Source: Mycobacteriales bacterium (GTDB taxonomy: Bacteria > Actinomycetota > Actinomycetes > Mycobacteriales > Mycobacteriaceae). Taken from it: a stretch of 64,000 bases of DNA. Shown here in pieces: positions 23,386 through 31,775 of the stretch; the first letter of the stretch is position 1; every line of letters starts with the position of its first letter. The notes beneath the pieces were generated by a model. That model ran no database searches and was not told where the DNA came from. It saw nothing but the letters and a program-made list of their open reading frames with translations. The stretch lies in the NCBI GenBank assembly GCA_018376445.1, contig JAHABL010000008.1, forward strand, positions 1 through 64,000, read 5' to 3'. The position numbers and the translations under genes are program-made.

Positions 23386-26019
23386 GTGGCTGAAGAGAAG
23401 TTTGCCGCCGCCGCACTCGCCACAATCTCCGATGAAGCTGACTATACGTCAGCAGAAGGATTAACGGAGGCTCAGGTCAGCGAGATCCGGGCAGCTGGCA
23501 ACGGTAACGACCACCAGGTTCGCGCCGGGAGGAGCGTGGGCGAGATTATTCGCGCCAACGTCTTCACGCGTATTAACGCCATGCTGGGTGTGCTTTTCCT
23601 TATCGTGTGGAGTACTGGCTCCATTATTAATGCGGCATTCGGACTCCTCATTATTGCTAACTCGGGAATCGGTATTATTCAGGAGATTCGCGCCAAGCGG
23701 ATGCTGGACAAGCTTTCTATCGTGGGGCAGGCGAAGCCGACGGTTCGGAGGCAGGGGGAGAATGGCTCACAGGACACCGCGATTCCAGCGACAGATTTGG
23801 TGCAGGGTGATCTCATTGTTCTCTCGGCGGGGGAGCAGATCCTCGTCGATGGCGAGGTGATCACGGCACAGGCACTGGATGTTGATGAGTCTCTCCTGAC
23901 GGGAGAAAACGACCCTGTGCATAAAGAGGCGGGTGATGTCGTTTTGTCCGGTAGTTTCGTGGTAGCTGGCAGCGGCCTGTACCAGGCAACAAAGGTGGGA
24001 ACGGAAGCTTACGCCGCTAAGTTGGCCGCTGAGGCATCCCAGTTTAGTTTGACGAATTCTCAGTTGATGACCGGCATTAACAAGATCCTGCGGGTCATTA
24101 CGTGGTTGTTGGTGCCCACCGGAATTGCCACGATCTACACACAGCTTTTCCAAACGGATAAGCCGTGGAAAGAGGCGGTTCTGTCGATGGTGGCAGCACT
24201 CGTTCCGATGGTGCCAGAGGGCCTGGTGCTGATGACCTCTATTGCCTTCTTCGTGGGTGTCATTCGGCTGGGGCAGAAGCAGTGTTTGGTGCAGGAGCTT
24301 CCGGCTATTGAGGGGCTTGCCCGGGTTGATGTGGTGTGCACGGATAAGACCGGCACGTTGACCAATAACTCCATGGAGTTGAAAGAGGTGACTCTGCTGG
24401 GGGATGCGGCCAAGGATGAGACCTTGGCTCAGACGGCGCGGCAGGCGCTGGCAGCCATGGCAGCCTCTGATGATCACCCCAATGATTCCATGAAGGCCAT
24501 TGCCGAGTGGGCTACCTCGGACCGTGATGATGTCCCTGCTGGCGGGGAGGACTGGGAGCACACCGCTGTCGTCCCCTTCTCTTCCGACAAAAAGTGGTCG
24601 GCGATGGGCTTCGGAGAGAATGGGGAGTGGATGCTCGGTGCACCGGATGTGTTGGCAGCCCCAGATTCCTCTGCCGCCGCTACTGCAGATGAGGCGGGCT
24701 CGACCGGCTTGCGTGTGTTGCTGCTGGCACGGTCGGACACACCGGTGGACGAGCTGGCGCACACTCCCGCAGAGGAGTTTGTGGAAGCGGGAACCGTAAC
24801 GCCGCTGGCATTGGTCCTGATGCAGCAGTCTGTGCGACCAGATGCTGCCGATACGCTGGCCTATTTCCACGATGAGGGGGTGGACGTGAAGGTCGTGTCT
24901 GGCGACAATGCCACTTCGGTGGGAGCAGTTGCCAGTGAACTCAATATGGTGGGGGCGGACGCACCGCTCGATGCCCGGAAACTTCCGAAGCTCCCCGAGG
25001 ACGCGTTTGCACAACGTATCCACCAGCAGGAGAGAACCGTGTCGACTGCGGCAGGGGAGTTCGCCGACGACGTGGAGAACCATACGGTGTTTGGTCGGGT
25101 GACTCCTGAGCAGAAGCGCTCCATGGTTGGAGCGTTGCAACATAACGGCCACACGGTCGCGATGACGGGTGACGGAGTGAATGACGTTTTGGCCTTGAAG
25201 CGTGCCGATATTGGGGTGGCGATGGGGGCGGGATCGTCTGCTGCCCGATCTGTGGCCCAGATTGTGCTGTTGGATAATCGTTTCGCTACGTTGCCGTCGG
25301 TAGTGGGAGAGGGACGCCGGGTGATTGGCAACATCGAACGTGTTGCTCATCTCTTCCTCACGAAGACGGTCTATTCCGTGATGTTGGCGCTACTTGTGGT
25401 GTTTGCTCAGGTGCCGTTCCCTTTCCAGCCGATCCACGTCACTATCACGGGCTGGTTCACCATCGGTATTCCGGCGTTCTTGTTGTCGTTGGCCCCGAAT
25501 TCCGCGCGCGCGAAAGACCATTTTGTCCAGCGGGTGCTTCGCCTTGCTGTTCCTTCCGGTGTCATCATTAGTGTGGTGTCATTCGTGACGTATATGGTGC
25601 TTCGGCATGTCTATGGCGAAGACGGATCTGGCATTTCTGATGCCTTGCAGACGCAGATCTCCACAGCGACGCTGGCGGCGTTGATTGTGACAGCCACGTG
25701 GGTGTTGTGTGTTGTGGCGCGGCCGCTGCGCTGGTGGAAGATTCTGCTGGTGGTACTGTCGGCCGCCATGTATCCGGTGATCTTCTTGTGGCCGTTCACA
25801 GCAAAGTTGTTCTTCCTCGATGCCAGCAATGGTGTGCTGATGCAGTGGGGCTTGTTGGCAGGCCTGTGCGGTGCAGTTCTCGTGGAGATCCTTTGGTGGG
25901 TGACGGGAGCTGTGAAGGGGGAGCGGCGTTTCGTCTGGGCTCGTACCCGGGCACCCTTCGAAGCGGAGCAGCAGGAAGCAAAAATGGCGGAGGCGGCACG
26001 GAAACGGTCAGCTAGTTAG
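23386..26019 (+). CDS. ctpE: P-type cation-transporting ATPase, CtpE-like
   Basis: An ATP-driven cation pump of 877 residues, slightly longer than mycobacterial CtpE, which imports Ca2+. Seen in order: TM pair near residues 50-90; actuator domain with DESLLTGEND; TM pair with VPEGLVLMTSIAF (PEGL motif); phosphorylation motif DKTGTLTNN with Asp320; nucleotide-binding domain with DDHPNDSMKA and FSSDKKWSAMGF; hinge TGDGVNDVLALKRADIGVAMG; and six C-terminal helices. The ion-site PEGL differs from the heavy-metal CPx type. GTG 23386 with AAGGAG 7 bases upstream is preferred over TTG 23365. The substrate is inferred from family and synteny (Rv0908). Confidence 0.87.
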   Translation: MAEEKFAAAALATISDEADYTSAEGLTEAQVSEIRAAGNGNDHQVRAGRSVGEIIRANVFTRINAMLGVLFLIVWSTGSIINAAFGLLIIANSGIGIIQEIRAKRMLDKLSIVGQAKPTVRRQGENGSQDTAIPATDLVQGDLIVLSAGEQILVDGEVITAQALDVDESLLTGENDPVHKEAGDVVLSGSFVVAGSGLYQATKVGTEAYAAKLAAEASQFSLTNSQLMTGINKILRVITWLLVPTGIATIYTQLFQTDKPWKEAVLSMVAALVPMVPEGLVLMTSIAFFVGVIRLGQKQCLVQELPAIEGLARVDVVCTDKTGTLTNNSMELKEVTLLGDAAKDETLAQTARQALAAMAASDDHPNDSMKAIAEWATSDRDDVPAGGEDWEHTAVVPFSSDKKWSAMGFGENGEWMLGAPDVLAAPDSSAAATADEAGSTGLRVLLLARSDTPVDELAHTPAEEFVEAGTVTPLALVLMQQSVRPDAADTLAYFHDEGVDVKVVSGDNATSVGAVASELNMVGADAPLDARKLPKLPEDAFAQRIHQQERTVSTAAGEFADDVENHTVFGRVTPEQKRSMVGALQHNGHTVAMTGDGVNDVLALKRADIGVAMGAGSSAARSVAQIVLLDNRFATLPSVVGEGRRVIGNIERVAHLFLTKTVYSVMLALLVVFAQVPFPFQPIHVTITGWFTIGIPAFLLSLAPNSARAKDHFVQRVLRLAVPSGVIISVVSFVTYMVLRHVYGEDGSGISDALQTQISTATLAALIVTATWVLCVVARPLRWWKILLVVLSAAMYPVIFLWPFTAKLFFLDASNGVLMQWGLLAGLCGAVLVEILWWVTGAVKGERRFVWARTRAPFEAEQQEAKMAEAARKRSAS

Positions 26020-26077
26020 CTGTCGGCTCGTCGATACCAGACTTCCCGCATCGTCTATTAAAGTAGGTATCGACTGG

Positions 26078-26150
26078 GCCCCAGTAGCTCAGGGGATAGA
26101 GCACTTCTCTCCTAAAGAAGGTGTCGTAGGTTCGAATCCTATCTGGGGCA
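26078..26150 (+). tRNA. tRNA-Arg (anticodon CCT)
   Basis: A 73-base cloverleaf. The acceptor stem GCCCCAG (26078-26084) pairs with CTGGGGC (26143-26149), then discriminator A. The D arm is GCTC...GAGC and the anticodon stem is TTCTC/GAAG-type with loop CTCCTAA, giving anticodon CCT. The T arm is GTAGG TTCGAAT CCTAT. The CCA end is not encoded. It reads AGG codons. A SUFU-domain gene starts 46 bases downstream on the same strand. Confidence 0.95.
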
Positions 26151-26196
26151 CGTACACATCCCGTACCGGCGCACGCCAGGACGAGAGGTTAAAGGT

Positions 26197-26778
26197 TTGG
26201 AGCCAACAGTCATTGCTCACATGGAAGAGCGGCTTGGCCGTATTCGCGGTTCCGTGCCGGGGTCTCGCCATGCGCATTGGACTGTGGTGTTCTCGGAGGT
26301 TCCTGCGCGGTTGGCGTCCCGCATGCCAGTAGCGTTCAAGGCGCAGCGTCTTTCTGCGGTGTGGTCTGTGGGGTTGAGTTTTGTTCCCCTCGTGTCTCCG
26401 CAAACGCGCCATAAACTGCGGTTGGAGCTTTTTACTCTGTGTGATCCGCAGGATAGGTTTGAGGCAGAGCGGGTCATAGGGGCCGTGGCTGAGGCTATTG
26501 ACACCACGGCTACTCCGGTTCTGCGGGGGCAAGTTATTGGGCCTTTGCCGCCCGACGCGGGAGTTCATGCTGTGTACGCGTCAATGCCGCGGATGTTTGA
26601 TGATGAGTTTCCAACCTGTCAGACGGAGTACGGTCCGGTGGCAATGGTGTGGCTTTTCCCCATTGGTCCGAGTGAGGAAAAGTTCATTATGTCGGAGGGC
26701 TGGCAGGAGTTCGAAAAGAAACTGTTTCGGCGCTTCGACATTGATCCCGCAGACTGGGGTCGCTTGTCCTGCTGTTAA
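26197..26778 (+). CDS. Suppressor-of-fused (SUFU) domain protein
   Basis: A soluble protein of 193 residues. Segments LSAVWSVGLSFVPLV, RLELFTLCD and, near the end, VAMVWLFPIGPSEEKFI (the hallmark VWLFPI-x-x-x-E) match the bacterial SUFU-like family. Bacterial members are often found as immunity or accessory proteins, some next to polymorphic toxins, but no toxin is adjacent here. The start TTG 26197 has GAGAGG 8 bases upstream; the next in-frame ATG, 26221, lacks a ribosome site. It lies 46 bases downstream of tRNA-Arg and ends before a 14-bp hairpin. The role is unknown. Confidence 0.7.
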   Translation: MEPTVIAHMEERLGRIRGSVPGSRHAHWTVVFSEVPARLASRMPVAFKAQRLSAVWSVGLSFVPLVSPQTRHKLRLELFTLCDPQDRFEAERVIGAVAEAIDTTATPVLRGQVIGPLPPDAGVHAVYASMPRMFDDEFPTCQTEYGPVAMVWLFPIGPSEEKFIMSEGWQEFEKKLFRRFDIDPADWGRLSCC

Positions 26779-26828
26779 GACGCTACGTGTGCCGTCATCA
26801 CGCGGTCATGGTGGCTCGCTGAAAGAAA

Positions 26829-26871
26829 ACTGTCCCGGTTACACGAGCGATTGTAGCGTAACCGGGACAGT
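26829..26871. terminator. Bidirectional terminator, SUFU gene / porin operon
   Basis: ACTGTCCCGGTTAC (26829-26842) pairs perfectly with GTAACCGGGACAGT (26858-26871) around a 15-base loop. It lies between the convergent SUFU gene and the last gene of the porin operon. Confidence 0.85.
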
Positions 26872-26931
26872 AGCACGGAGTGTGGAGCGTCTTGAGAGCG
26901 GAGCATGCTCCCACTCCGTCCGTACGAGGAA

Positions 26932-27930
26932 CTAGCGTTCGCTCATACGGAAAAGCTTATTGGGGTAGAAGGGGTAGGACTGACCAATGAGCTGGTAGTT
27001 GACGTAGTTACCGCTCTTTGTCTGGCCCAGTGTGACGACAAACGGGCGGATGTAGGCAGGACCCACACAGCCCGAGCCCTGCAGGTTCATGTTGGTCACT
27101 CGCACAGTGTTCCAACCGGGGCTGTAGCGGAGGAAGTAGAACGGTACCACACTGGTCTGGCCAGGATAGACGCTAGCGGAGAAAGTAGGAACAACCTTTG
27201 GCTTAGCAGATACTCCCTTTTCAGAGGTACCGGTGTTCGTGATGATGCGTCCCAGTTCGAGGGTGGCAAAGACTTCTCGGGGTACTTCCGTGGCCAAGAA
27301 TTTCGCTACCTCTGCACAAGTTGCAGCGCCCGCTCCAGCACTCGCTCCGGTTCCTGCACTGCACTCAGCGCCGGCGATGGCACCCTTGATAGCGGTGCGA
27401 ACCGACTGCTGCAAAAACTGGCTAATGGGGTAGGTGGTAGCGTGGGTCTTCCACTTGCCGTTCACACTAACGGTGGTATTGGCGTCGATGGAGGTTTTAA
27501 CTTTAGGGTCGCCCACTCCGCCGAAACAGCCGTACTGTACACCCGCGTAGAAGTATGCGACTCGATAGGACGGATCCACTCGGGTACGCACTTCGAGTGT
27601 GACGTCACCATTACGGTCGAGTCCGAAGAGAGCCGAGGAGTTGGTCAGTCCACTCCGGCGGATCGTGGTTTGGACCTTGCCTTTTTCGGGGTTGACGTAG
27701 GTGCGCTGCTCCGTGGCAAAGCTGATGTGGCGTTGCAGGAAGGTGGGGAGAAGCGGTTCGAGGTCAGGAGTGCCGGTACCGCGGGCTGCCAGGGCTCCCG
27801 CTGTGGGGGTGACTGGTGCGGCAGCGGCGACCGGTACCGTCGTGAGAGCAACTCCGATGGTGGTTGCGAGTGCCGCGACACTGCGGACGGTGTGCCGCAT
27901 GGTGTGTCGGGGATGAGTTGAGATGGTCAT
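26932..27930 (-). CDS. MspA-like porin, third gene of operon
   Basis: A 332-residue exported protein with a signal peptide (about 1-38, ending AAAA-APV). The MspA-family framework is visible: AYFYAGVQYGCFGG (equivalent of the GYQxGC strand), VYPGQTSVVPFYF, and GSGCVGPAYIRPFVV (the conserved GC-G-A-x-RPF strand). The central Ala/Gly-rich loop SAGTGASAGAGAATC is unusual. The start ATG at 27930 overlaps the stop of the preceding gene in an ATGA, so the two are translationally coupled, and AAGG lies 8 bases upstream. Function is presumed to be a beta-barrel channel in the mycomembrane for small hydrophilic solutes; family membership is from motif similarity only. Confidence 0.62.
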   Translation of the reverse strand: MTISTHPRHTMRHTVRSVAALATTIGVALTTVPVAAAAPVTPTAGALAARGTGTPDLEPLLPTFLQRHISFATEQRTYVNPEKGKVQTTIRRSGLTNSSALFGLDRNGDVTLEVRTRVDPSYRVAYFYAGVQYGCFGGVGDPKVKTSIDANTTVSVNGKWKTHATTYPISQFLQQSVRTAIKGAIAGAECSAGTGASAGAGAATCAEVAKFLATEVPREVFATLELGRIITNTGTSEKGVSAKPKVVPTFSASVYPGQTSVVPFYFLRYSPGWNTVRVTNMNLQGSGCVGPAYIRPFVVTLGQTKSGNYVNYQLIGQSYPFYPNKLFRMSER

Positions 27931-29231
27931 AGCAGGCCTTTAGGGGACGGAATGCCGAGAGGGATGAAGATGCTAGCGAGGGTGTTAACGAAGCGCTTGG
28001 CGTAGTCCTGGACGGGTTGCCACTTCTCGCGCACCACTTTTTCGCGATTGCGGGCATCGGTGGCGAGATCCGTTTGCGGCAGGATGGTTGACATCCAGCG
28101 CACCGCACCATGAATCGTGAATTTCAGACCTTCCACGGTGTCTGGATTGTGCTTCCCATAGGGGCGGTCCAGCGACGCGGCGGAGGGATTACCAACTTCC
28201 GCCATCTTGCGGGCGAGATCGCGGTACGCCTCCTGCTGTGCCTTCTCCCGAGGGGTGAGGGCAACTGGGTACTTATCCTTGGAACCGCGCTTATTCTTCT
28301 TCTTGGGAAGGCTGACGGACTGGTCGGGATTGAGACGTGGGAGACGAATCTTGCTTTGCGTCACCCGCTTCAGCGGGTCAGTTTGTTCGGAGAAACGGGC
28401 CTTCTTGGGTTTTTTCACCTTGTTGGGGTTAAGCAGCTTCGCACCGTTTTTCGTCTCGGAGCTGGGGGTGGGGTAATGCCGAGGGCTAATAGCGCCGTCG
28501 AGATACTCCACGTAGGAGCGGAGGGAGACGTTGCCGGGGCATCCGTCAATAAACATGTGGACATCACGTAGATCAGCCCAACTGGTGCGGTTTCCGCGGA
28601 AGGAGAAGCTCGCCAGCGGAACCTTTGCGATGCGTCCAGGCTTGATATTGACGTTGTAGGAAATCTTGTCAGCAAGGCTCACACCTGCCACATAGCCAAA
28701 CCACAGCTTAGGGCGCAGTAGAGTAACGCCAAGAGACTTCCGATTCTGCTCGAAATCTGGGGCACTGAGGTCCTGTTCGGTGCCGATCCGCGGAGATGGT
28801 AGCTGGATTTGCATGGGGAAGGACACCTCGAGCTTGGCTGGCTCGGAGGCGTCGATCTGGCAACCCATGAGGTATCCCACGGTGAGCGTGTGAACAGATC
28901 GCTTCGACGAACCCGTCACCTTGGCAAGCCCTTGGAGGCTTACACGGGCTTCGTGGGTGAGGAGGTTCCGGTTCAACGGTGCGGTGCGGTAGATGTGCTC
29001 GTTATTCTTTGCGAGAGTTACTTTTTCACCATCTTCAGTGATGACGGTGCGTTCCACGTTGGGGACGGAGTAGCTGGTGCGGGAGTCCTTTACGGCGTTA
29101 TCTACTTTTTGGCGAAGGGTGGCACCCGGATCGTTTGCCGAGGGGGCAGCGAAGGCGAAAGGAGTAGTGGCCACGCTAGCGCTGAGGAGACTGGCAGCGA
29201 GGAGCAAAGAAATGGAAGAGCGTTGCAGCAT
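27927..29231 (-). CDS. MspA-like porin with long basic C-terminal extension
   Basis: A 434-residue protein starting at ATG 29231 (GGA 6-8 bases upstream). Signal peptide about 1-28 (ending AFAAP). The MspA-like core (about 60-255) contains LTVGYLMGCQIDASE, NIKPGRIAKVPLAS and MFIDGCPGNVSLRSYVEY. About 180 extra residues follow, rich in Lys/Arg (LPKKKNKRGSKDKYP), which classical MspA (about 190 mature residues) lacks. The extension could bind arabinogalactan or peptidoglycan, or be periplasmic; this is inference. Upstream in the operon is the 239-residue porin. The frame reads open to 29657 but that part is antisense coding of the neighbour, not an N-terminus. Confidence 0.65.
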   Translation of the reverse strand: MLQRSSISLLLAASLLSASVATTPFAFAAPSANDPGATLRQKVDNAVKDSRTSYSVPNVERTVITEDGEKVTLAKNNEHIYRTAPLNRNLLTHEARVSLQGLAKVTGSSKRSVHTLTVGYLMGCQIDASEPAKLEVSFPMQIQLPSPRIGTEQDLSAPDFEQNRKSLGVTLLRPKLWFGYVAGVSLADKISYNVNIKPGRIAKVPLASFSFRGNRTSWADLRDVHMFIDGCPGNVSLRSYVEYLDGAISPRHYPTPSSETKNGAKLLNPNKVKKPKKARFSEQTDPLKRVTQSKIRLPRLNPDQSVSLPKKKNKRGSKDKYPVALTPREKAQQEAYRDLARKMAEVGNPSAASLDRPYGKHNPDTVEGLKFTIHGAVRWMSTILPQTDLATDARNREKVVREKWQPVQDYAKRFVNTLASIFIPLGIPSPKGLL

Positions 29232-29263
29232 GGTCGTCCAATCAAGCGAGGGGGACGCGGAAA

Positions 29264-29327
29264 CGGCCAGCTGTCCTCTCCCTATCGGGACACTGATAGG
29301 CAGAGGACGGAGCAACTGAGCTGGCCG
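29264..29327 (-). promoter_or_regulatory. Three-tier intercistronic stem in the porin operon
   Basis: Nested arms: CGGCCAGCT (29264-29272) with AGCTGGCCG (29319-29327), GTCCTCT (29273-29279) with AGAGGAC (29302-29308), and CCTATC (29281-29286) with GATAGG (29295-29300), closing an 8-base loop. It fills the gap between the first and second porin genes. There is no proper T-run after it on the minus strand, so mRNA processing or stabilisation or partial termination is possible. Confidence 0.6.
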
Positions 29328-29340
29328 TATCCGCTGGCTT

Positions 29341-30060
29341 TTAGAAGCGGGTGACCTTACCCCACGTGGTGATCTTGGAATCCTCGATGGGGGCCTTGGT
29401 CCACAGGGTGATGAAGGACCGCACAGAGGCAAAGCCGAGGCAACCGTCAACGTTGATGGGCTCACCGACGTAGCGGAGGGCACCCTTGTTGCCCTTGACG
29501 TCTTTTTCTGCCACCAGGAAGGTGATGATCTGGCCGGGCTTGAGGGTGAACTTAACGTCCGGGCCAAGCGGCACTTCGAGTCCCGCCTTCGGGGTGAGCG
29601 TGGTGGTGGCGCCAACGCCACTGATTTCAGCTCCGCCGCCGTCTGCCTTGCCTTCACCCTTAATGGAGGGCATACCGTTCAAGGCCTGCGCAAGTTCCAC
29701 GCCGGCGGTGAGTTTGGGAGCGTCGAATTCGAAGGTGGCGCCGTCGGAGACATCAACCATGCAACCGAGCTGGTAGCCAATCATGAGGTGAGCCTTGATG
29801 GACTTGCCAGTTGCGCCCTTGATGGTGGCTATGCCCTTGGTATCGAGGAAAGTCTGGTGTGAGAGGATCGATAGATTGTCGGGAAGCTGCAGCTCGAACT
29901 TTTCGTGGGAGCGTGTCACATTGAGGGTGAGACCGTCTTCAGTAGTGGTGGTGTAATTGGATCCAGCCTTGTGGATCGGGACGGCGTTAGCCGTGGAGAA
30001 GGATGCGCCGAAAAAGGTCATTGTGGCCAGTGTGGAGGCCGTCAAACGGCGAAGCTTCAT
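29341..30060 (-). CDS. MspA-like porin, first gene of operon
   Basis: A 239-residue exported protein with signal peptide 1-26 (ending STANA-VP). The mature length of about 213 is close to MspA. Conserved segments: HLMIGYQLGCMVDVSDG, KFTLKPGQIITFLV, and NVDGCLGFASVRSFITLW near the C-terminus, plus a Gly-rich eyelet-side region GEGKADGGGAEISGVG. AAGGAG is 5 bases before the ATG. It heads a three-gene operon of paralogues. The expected location is the mycolate outer membrane, as an oligomeric channel. Confidence 0.72.
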   Translation of the reverse strand: MKLRRLTASTLATMTFFGASFSTANAVPIHKAGSNYTTTTEDGLTLNVTRSHEKFELQLPDNLSILSHQTFLDTKGIATIKGATGKSIKAHLMIGYQLGCMVDVSDGATFEFDAPKLTAGVELAQALNGMPSIKGEGKADGGGAEISGVGATTTLTPKAGLEVPLGPDVKFTLKPGQIITFLVAEKDVKGNKGALRYVGEPINVDGCLGFASVRSFITLWTKAPIEDSKITTWGKVTRF

Positions 30061-30544
30061 GGATACTCCTTGGGAGAAGAACGGGGGGAGCGAATGTTCA
30101 GTTCTAAGTAAACACTCATCTTAGTTGATGACAAAACTGGAACAAGACCGTCACAGTTGGAATAAAAAAGCTTATTTGACGATGCATGTTTCCATCGGAT
30201 TCCCCCGGTAAAAGCACTGTAATACGGTCGTTTTGGTCATTCACTCAGTATTTACCTAATGGTCATTATCCGGTTTATTTGGTCCCCGGCGCATTTCTGC
30301 TGTTGGATGATTTTAATGTGGCATAACTCCGGGATTTAAGAATTATCGAGATAATTAACGGAATGAAATGGTTGGCATTCGATGCCGATGCTTATTGGAG
30401 AGGTTGAGCTGTGGTGGTATATGCAACTCTTCAGAACTTGCCAAAATTGGTCGTCCGAGTGTGAACAATTTCTTTTACGGCAGTATGTGACATTTAACAC
30501 ACCGGCGTGCCTATTGACCAAAGGAGCTCTATTACACTCAAGGT
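30061..30544. other. AT-rich divergent intergenic region, porin operon / cobF
   Basis: About 480 bases with visibly higher AT than the flanks. On the minus strand TTGTCA (30129-30134) and a TACTTA-type -10 about 18 bases further on could be the porin promoter. I checked for a cobalamin riboswitch before cobF and for palindromic iron boxes and found neither. Short open frames here (for example 30382-30615) lack ribosome sites and coding character. Confidence 0.35.
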
Positions 30545-31288
30545 GTGTACCACGTGAGCATTATAGGCATTGGAACTGGTGGGGCGGAGGATATTACTCT
30601 CTCCGCGATCACTGAAATGCGCCAGTTAGATCTTGTTGTTTTCCTTGACAAAGGCTCTGCCACAGCAGATATGCGTGCATTCCGGCGGGCTCTGCTAAGT
30701 CGGCACAGTGTCACTGCCACTGTTCTAGAGCTCCACGACCCTCCACGTGACCGCCACCCGGTGGACTATCAAGAAGAGGTCAAACGGTGGCACCAAGCAC
30801 GCGCCGATCTCATCAGCGAGGCCCTCCAGCAGGCTCTTCCAGAAGGTGGCAGAGTGGGGTTTCTGGTGTGGGGAGATCCCAGCCTCTACGACTCCACTCT
30901 TCGTATTGTGCGTGCCATGGAGGACGAAACACGTATTAGAGTGATTCCCGGTGTCTCCGCTGTCCATTCACTCACAGCGGCTTTTGGGTTAGTAGCCAAC
31001 GATATTGGTGGCACTATCACCATCACCACCGGACGAAAGCTCTCTTCGCTCGCTCCGATGCAGCGCGAAAATGTTTTCGTCATGCTTGACGGTCGCGATG
31101 CCTATTTGGAGGTCGCCACGCCGGATACCTACATTTACTGGGGTGCGTACCTACGCGCGGAGAATGAAGTATTGCGGGAAGGCTACGTAGCAGACGTGGG
31201 CCCGGAGATCGCAGCGCTGAAAAAAGAGCTGCACGACCGCAATGGCTGGGTCATGGATACCTATTTGCTGAGGGAAATCCGGTCGTAG
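30545..31288 (+). CDS. cobF: Precorrin-6A synthase (deacetylating)
   Basis: A SAM-dependent methyltransferase of aerobic cobalamin synthesis that methylates C-1 of precorrin-5 and releases acetate. The 247 residues begin YHVSIIGIGTGGAEDITLSA, contain FLVWGDPSLYDSTLRI and VIPGVSAVHSLTAAFGL, all typical of CobF. Length is normal. GTG 30545 is used; GTG 30554 is an alternative, and the ribosome site is ambiguous (AAGG at 30540-30543). No other cob gene is in the window, which is odd for a pathway usually clustered. Its 3' end overlaps the convergent folA by 28 bases. Confidence 0.87.
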   Translation: MYHVSIIGIGTGGAEDITLSAITEMRQLDLVVFLDKGSATADMRAFRRALLSRHSVTATVLELHDPPRDRHPVDYQEEVKRWHQARADLISEALQQALPEGGRVGFLVWGDPSLYDSTLRIVRAMEDETRIRVIPGVSAVHSLTAAFGLVANDIGGTITITTGRKLSSLAPMQRENVFVMLDGRDAYLEVATPDTYIYWGAYLRAENEVLREGYVADVGPEIAALKKELHDRNGWVMDTYLLREIRS

Positions 31289-31773
31289 GTGAGGAAGCGA
31301 TAACGCACGCCACTGGTGGAACGTTCCCACTGTGTAGCAGCAATCTCCTGCCAGATCTCGGGGTCGAGCCGTGGCGCGGCAGTGTCCGCACCTGCCACAG
31401 TGAGATCAAGTTCAGTCACTTCGCAGCGGTGAGCAATCGGCATAAACTCGCGGTAGATATGCGACCCCCCAATAACCCAGAAGTCGCCCTCATTGGCTAA
31501 CTCTTCTGCGGTTTCTAGTGCTTCAAGCGGAGAGTGCACCACCTGGGTACCAAGGGCGTCCCACTCCGGGTCACGCGTCAATACGATGTTGGGTCGGCCA
31601 GGCAGTGGGCGGAAGCGGGGATTGAGAGAATCCCAGGTTACTCGCCCCATAACGACGGGATCTGCGTTGGTGATGTGTTTGAAATGTGCCAAATCTTCCG
31701 GAATATGCCAGGGTATCGTCCCGTCACGGCCAATCCACCCATCAATAGACTGTGCCCAGATAAGTCCAATCAT
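31261..31773 (-). CDS. folA: Dihydrofolate reductase
   Basis: NADPH-dependent reduction of dihydrofolate to tetrahydrofolate. 170 residues with GLIWAQSIDGWIGRDGTIPW (N-terminal motif), PEDLAHFKHIT (Asp at the folate site), VVMGRVTWDSL, PNIVLTRDP and FWVIGGSHIYREFM. Starts 2 bases after the thyA stop, so the two are coupled and match the metabolic link: ThyA makes dihydrofolate and FolA recycles it. Confidence 0.95.
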   Translation of the reverse strand: MIGLIWAQSIDGWIGRDGTIPWHIPEDLAHFKHITNADPVVMGRVTWDSLNPRFRPLPGRPNIVLTRDPEWDALGTQVVHSPLEALETAEELANEGDFWVIGGSHIYREFMPIAHRCEVTELDLTVAGADTAAPRLDPEIWQEIAATQWERSTSGVRYRFLTYDRISLSK

Positions 31774-31775
31774 TC

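Noticed and set aside
23767..25350. A 527-codon minus-strand open frame inside ctpE
   Set aside because: It is antisense to a P-type ATPase with all motifs intact, and its His/Arg-rich translation has no domain character.
26078..26871. An integrated element at tRNA-Arg
   Set aside because: No integrase, attachment-site repeat of the tRNA 3' end or phage-type gene is present; only one small gene lies downstream.
30061..30544. A cobalamin riboswitch controlling cobF
   Set aside because: No B12-box-like sequence or long structured leader was seen before cobF.
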